From contig JBEKDJ010000020.1 of NCBI GenBank assembly GCA_050014415.1, positions 1-26,360 of the forward strand: a stretch of DNA of 26,360 nucleotides, given 5' to 3'. Under the pieces are notes generated by a model. The model searched no databases. It was not told the DNA's origin and saw only the letters and a list, made by a program, of their open reading frames with translations. Every line of letters begins with the position of its first letter. Position 1 is the first letter of the stretch. This document shows, piece by piece, positions 23,661-26,360 of the stretch. The stretch is from JBEKDJ01 sp050014415. Its GTDB lineage: Bacteria; Desulfobacterota; BSN033; UBA1163. Both the position numbers and the translations under genes were made by a program.

Positions 23661-24340
23661 TTGGTACCTCCGTCGACAATTCTACCATCCTCCAGTCGCA
23701 CGAGCCGTTTGACCTCACCTAAAAGCCGCTGGTCGTGGGTGGAAAAGATGAAGGTGATCTCATCTTTCTCATTCAATTCACGCATGATGCCAATGATTAT
23801 GCGTGCCGTTTCCGAATCGAGATTGGCTGTGGGCTCATCGGCGATGACCAGGGAGGGATCATTTACCAGGGCCCTCGCAATGGCCACCCGCTGCTGCTGG
23901 CCCCCGGACATTTTTGCAGGGCGATGATGGGCAAGCTCGGAGATACCAACCTCCTCCAACCGGTTCAGGGCCTTCGTCTTCGCTTCCCTGAAAGAGGCGC
24001 CTTTGATCTGGAGGGGAAGCATCACATTCTCCAGGGCAGAGAGCACCGGAATCATGTTGAAACCTTGAAATATGAAGCCGATGGTTTCATTGCGAAGCTC
24101 GCTCCTCCGATTATCCGACAGGGAATGAACGTCGCTTCCGGCAATGGTCAGAGTGCCTCCAGTTGGTTCGTCAATAGCACCAATGAGATTAAGAAGGGTC
24201 GTCTTGCCGGAGCCGGAAGGCCCCCAGACCGCAATGAACTCACCCTTGTCGATCTCGAGGTCGATTCCTCGTAGGGCGTGCACCACCGTTTCGCCGAGGA
24301 AGTAGTCTTTCTTGATGTTTTGCATTTCGATGAGAGCCAT
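23657..24340 (-). CDS. LolD/MacB-like ABC transporter ATP-binding protein
   Basis: The 227-residue ATPase has Walker A GPSGSGKTT (residues 40-48), Q-loop Q92, the signature MSGGQQQRVAIARAL (144-158), Walker B LVIADEP with D168-E169, and switch histidine in FSTHDQ. This is the LolD/MacB/FtsE group that serves MacB-type permeases. ATG 24340 is chosen for AAGGAG seven bases ahead; the frame extends to a TTG at 24358 but has no better site. It is the first gene of a six-gene minus-strand unit, with a promoter just upstream. Confidence 0.92.
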   Translation of the reverse strand: MALIEMQNIKKDYFLGETVVHALRGIDLEIDKGEFIAVWGPSGSGKTTLLNLIGAIDEPTGGTLTIAGSDVHSLSDNRRSELRNETIGFIFQGFNMIPVLSALENVMLPLQIKGASFREAKTKALNRLEEVGISELAHHRPAKMSGGQQQRVAIARALVNDPSLVIADEPTANLDSETARIIIGIMRELNEKDEITFIFSTHDQRLLGEVKRLVRLEDGRIVDGGTK

Positions 24341-24370
24341 ATCATTTCTCCTTTTCAAGGATTTGTGATT

Positions 24371-24399
24371 ATCTTATATGACCGATTCTTCTTTATCAA
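24371..24399 (-). promoter_or_regulatory. Sigma-70-type promoter for the ABC export operon
   Basis: On the minus strand TTGATA (plus bases 24394-24399) and TAAGAT (24371-24376) are separated by 17 bases, the optimal spacing. The -35 differs from consensus by one base and the -10 by two. It lies about 30 bases upstream of the ATPase start, so the leader would be short. Confidence 0.42.
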
Positions 24400-24608
24400 C
24401 AGTCTGGTGACGAAAAGGCCCTTCAGGCGACAAAAGGGCAATAATAGGAGGGGAAGGGTGAAAATCGAATGACGCATTAAAGGAATGTAGATTCCAAGAC
24501 ATTTCCAGGTATTCCCCCGCATTCACCAATTCTTTAGAGATGCCAACCGAAGTGAAGTTGTTCCAAAACTTATGTCCCCTTCTTTGTCTCCTACAAGCGA
24601 GTGAGGCT

Positions 24609-25793
24609 TTATTGAGCTGTGACAGGTTCGGGCACACGCACAGCGGGTTGCTTGGCCATTGGCTTCATCCCGAACAGGACGCGCAGTGCGTTGAACCGCC
24701 GTACCAATAACTCGTAGATTCCCACAACGAGCACAAAGGAACTGAGCGCGATGAGGAGCCATTTGATAGGGGCCGGGATCGGCCATTGGAGCACGAAATA
24801 GCCGATGACAAGAAGGACTGTCTGGTGCATGATGTAAAAGGGGAGAACCGCCTCGTTGGCATATTTCAATAATCGCGTGTTGCTAGTCAAGTACTTGCTG
24901 GTGAACCCGATGAAGGCGAGAATCCAGCACCAGGAACTGGTGATAAAGAATAGACCGAAATAAAGTTGAGCCTTAGTTTCCGCGCGCGGAAAAGCATAAC
25001 CAAACTGAAAGAGGAGTACAGCGGCGGTCGCGAGGGCCGCGACAAGATAGAACCAACGCATCTGTAGGATGCGCGCTTGCAGACGTGCATGTGAGAAAAG
25101 GATGAAACCATAGAGCAAGTAGCAGATATAGATGGGCACCGGCCACCCACCGAAATTGCGTTGGCCCAGGCCAGTCCGCGGGTCGAGTATGGCAGAGAGC
25201 CAAGCCACCGGCAAGATCAGGACAAGGATGACACCCGGCACGGCCAACACGTCGCCCAATTTGTCAAGCAGGCTGCGGGCCGGCCCCTTGAGCAGGTAGA
25301 ACAAGGGCAGAAATGCGAGACTGAAGACAAACAGCACCAGCAGGTACCACAGATGCAAACCCATCCAGGCAAAATTACCGCCGAGGCCATACATGCCATT
25401 GAAATAACGTGGATAAAACTCGAAGAATGATCCCGAGAATTGGCCGTTGGTAGTCCGTTCTAAATAGACCGCGAGCGAAGCATGCGTGAACACGCCCACT
25501 ACAAGCGGGACGAGAAGGCGCAGCACCTTGTCCTGGATGAACTGGACGACACTCCCTTTCCCAACCGCATAGAAAAGGCTCGCACCCGAAATGACAAAGA
25601 TGAGGGGCATCAGCCAACCCACCAAGAATAGGGTCCATGCTTGCACAGGAGCATACACGGTCGCACTCTTGACGTGCCAGCCCATCTGATCGAAGAAACG
25701 CCCGGAATGAAAGACAAAGACCGCCAGGATGGCCAAGACGCGTAGCCAGTCCAGGTCATAGCGGCGTTGAGATGAAGTTATTTTAGGGCTCAT
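24609..25793 (-). CDS. Acyltransferase-3 family integral membrane protein
   Basis: The 394-residue protein has the Acyl_transf_3 (OpgC/OatA-like) start DLDWLRVLAILAVFVFHSG with the family histidine, and about ten hydrophobic segments. It ends in a polar tail (residues 375-394). These enzymes transfer acyl groups to envelope glycans or lipids at the membrane; the best overall resemblance is to the glucan-modifying OpgC-like branch. AGGAG lies eight bases before ATG 25793. The start overlaps the 3' end of the broken TPR gene by 11 bases. The acceptor is unknown. Confidence 0.85.
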   Translation of the reverse strand: MSPKITSSQRRYDLDWLRVLAILAVFVFHSGRFFDQMGWHVKSATVYAPVQAWTLFLVGWLMPLIFVISGASLFYAVGKGSVVQFIQDKVLRLLVPLVVGVFTHASLAVYLERTTNGQFSGSFFEFYPRYFNGMYGLGGNFAWMGLHLWYLLVLFVFSLAFLPLFYLLKGPARSLLDKLGDVLAVPGVILVLILPVAWLSAILDPRTGLGQRNFGGWPVPIYICYLLYGFILFSHARLQARILQMRWFYLVAALATAAVLLFQFGYAFPRAETKAQLYFGLFFITSSWCWILAFIGFTSKYLTSNTRLLKYANEAVLPFYIMHQTVLLVIGYFVLQWPIPAPIKWLLIALSSFVLVVGIYELLVRRFNALRVLFGMKPMAKQPAVRVPEPVTAQ

Positions 25794-26051
25794 AGTGATT
25801 CTCCTTGATTGACTTGGTCTTGGAATCCTTGAGAGCCGCGGCGTAATTGACGATGCCGAGACTCCTTAAGGCTTCATAATCGGACGGTTTCTGAGTAAGG
25901 CGCTGCTGCAACTCGGCGGTCCGTGCCTTCAAGGCGTTGAGATCCATACTTTCGGGCCTCCCTTGGGCGTAAGCCAGTGAGGTGCACACAAAAGAACCAG
26001 GCTCAACACCTTATACAAAACGAGCGATAAATGAAGAGGAACATGATCCAT
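25783..26051 (-). pseudogene. Truncated, frameshifted TPR-type exported protein
   Basis: From GTG 25989 the frame gives CTSLAYAQGRPESMDLNALK and then a segment with PSDYEALRSLGIVNYAAALKDSK, like the first TPR of a periplasmic protein, before it ends where the acyltransferase gene begins. Upstream, from ATG 26051, another frame gives a hydrophobic VLSLVLLC segment. Removing one GT from the GTGTG run at the junction joins the two frames into VLSLVLLCTSLAYAQG, a good signal peptide. So the gene appears inactivated by a two-base slippage and also truncated after the first repeat. A sequencing error or programmed slippage is possible. Confidence 0.5.
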
Positions 26052-26211
26052 CACATTTTTACTTTCAACAGTGCCCATAAATGCTTCTTGCCTTATGAAG
26101 TTCCCTGTATGATCCTCTCTAATGAGAGATCGGGGAAGCGTTTACATTAAACAAAAAAGTTAATTGAATGTTGAGCACAGTGAAAAAGTCTTCCCTATGA
26201 GGATTGAGGCT

Positions 26212-26360
26212 TCATCGTTTATTTATTTGGATATTTCCACTGAAAGAGGATAAGATCAGCCTGGCGTCGCCTTTGCCCACAACTCCTCGAAGTTTCTTAC
26301 GGTCGATTTTGCCTGAAATCTTAAGCTCAAAGTCACATTGTATATCACCGCTGAATGTTT
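26212..26360 (-). CDS. 3' end of a DUF4097-like beta-strand repeat protein (5' end outside window)
   Basis: The minus-strand frame from the window edge to TGA (26212-26214) gives 48 residues: TFSGDIQCDFELKISGKI and then KLRGVVGKGDARLILSSFSG ending in NIQINKR. The GDARLxLSSxSGNIxIN pattern, with short beta strands and a G-D/G-N turn, matches the C-terminus of DUF4097 putative adhesins. Such proteins are often exported. It is followed, 160 bases downstream, by the broken TPR gene on the same strand. The family call rests on a short segment. Confidence 0.5.
   Translation of the reverse strand, partial: TFSGDIQCDFELKISGKIDRKKLRGVVGKGDARLILSSFSGNIQINKR

Noticed and set aside
1..26360. CRISPR arrays, tRNA genes, insertion sequences or integrase genes
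   Set aside because: No regularly spaced repeat array, cloverleaf-like sequence or transposase/integrase motif was seen on either strand by eye.

Overview
The window reads as a piece of chromosome from a Gram-negative, probably strictly anaerobic bacterium. A sulfate-reducing or syntrophic member of the former Deltaproteobacteria (Desulfobacterota) is my best guess. The reasons are a hydrogenase nickel-insertion protein (HypA) beside the end of a 4Fe-4S protein, an aldo/keto reductase fused to a ferredoxin-like domain, an outer-membrane beta-barrel and lipoprotein-sorting-type protein, and short palindromic intergenic repeats of a kind common in that group. No rRNA, tRNA, transposase, integrase or CRISPR array was recognised. 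The taxonomic call is inference.

Layout. (1) 1-620, plus strand: the tail of a 4Fe-4S protein, then hypA with an unusually long zinc loop. (2) 932-8197, plus strand: a catabolic or uptake block. It holds a branched-chain-amino-acid-type ABC substrate-binding protein, LivH- and LivM-type permeases with no ATPase genes beside them, a SnoaL/NTF2-like protein, two tandem paralogous bicupins, and an aldo/keto reductase with a C-terminal Fe-S domain that lacks the usual catalytic histidine. A strong 14-bp hairpin separates the binding-protein gene from the permeases. (3) 8397-15047: a metallo-beta-lactamase-fold hydrolase, a PIG-L/LmbE zinc deacetylase, a tandem-GNAT acetyltransferase resembling MshD, a family-4 glycosyltransferase strongly resembling MshA, a CelD/FemAB-type acyltransferase, a dual-specificity phosphatase and a HAD phosphatase. 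Together these cover the MshA, MshB and MshD steps of mycothiol biosynthesis, a pathway normally associated with Actinobacteria. Only the cysteine ligase MshC has no obvious homologue here. This is the most interesting candidate system in the window.

(4) 15328-18033: a small YvlD-type membrane protein with a good promoter, a 762-base stretch without genes, and a secreted SGNH-like protein with C-terminal adhesive-type domains. Three copies of a GATTCTT-containing repeat lie upstream of the secreted protein. (5) 18097-24340, minus strand: a six-gene unit of LolD-like ATPase, FtsX/MacB-like permease, lipoprotein-sorting-like periplasmic protein, outer-membrane beta-barrel, LytS-type kinase and LytTR response regulator. 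It looks like an envelope export system with its own regulator. Two palindromic repeats sit in its internal gaps. (6) 24609-26360, minus strand: an acyltransferase-3 membrane protein, a truncated and frameshifted TPR gene, and the 3' end of a protein resembling the DUF4097 family.
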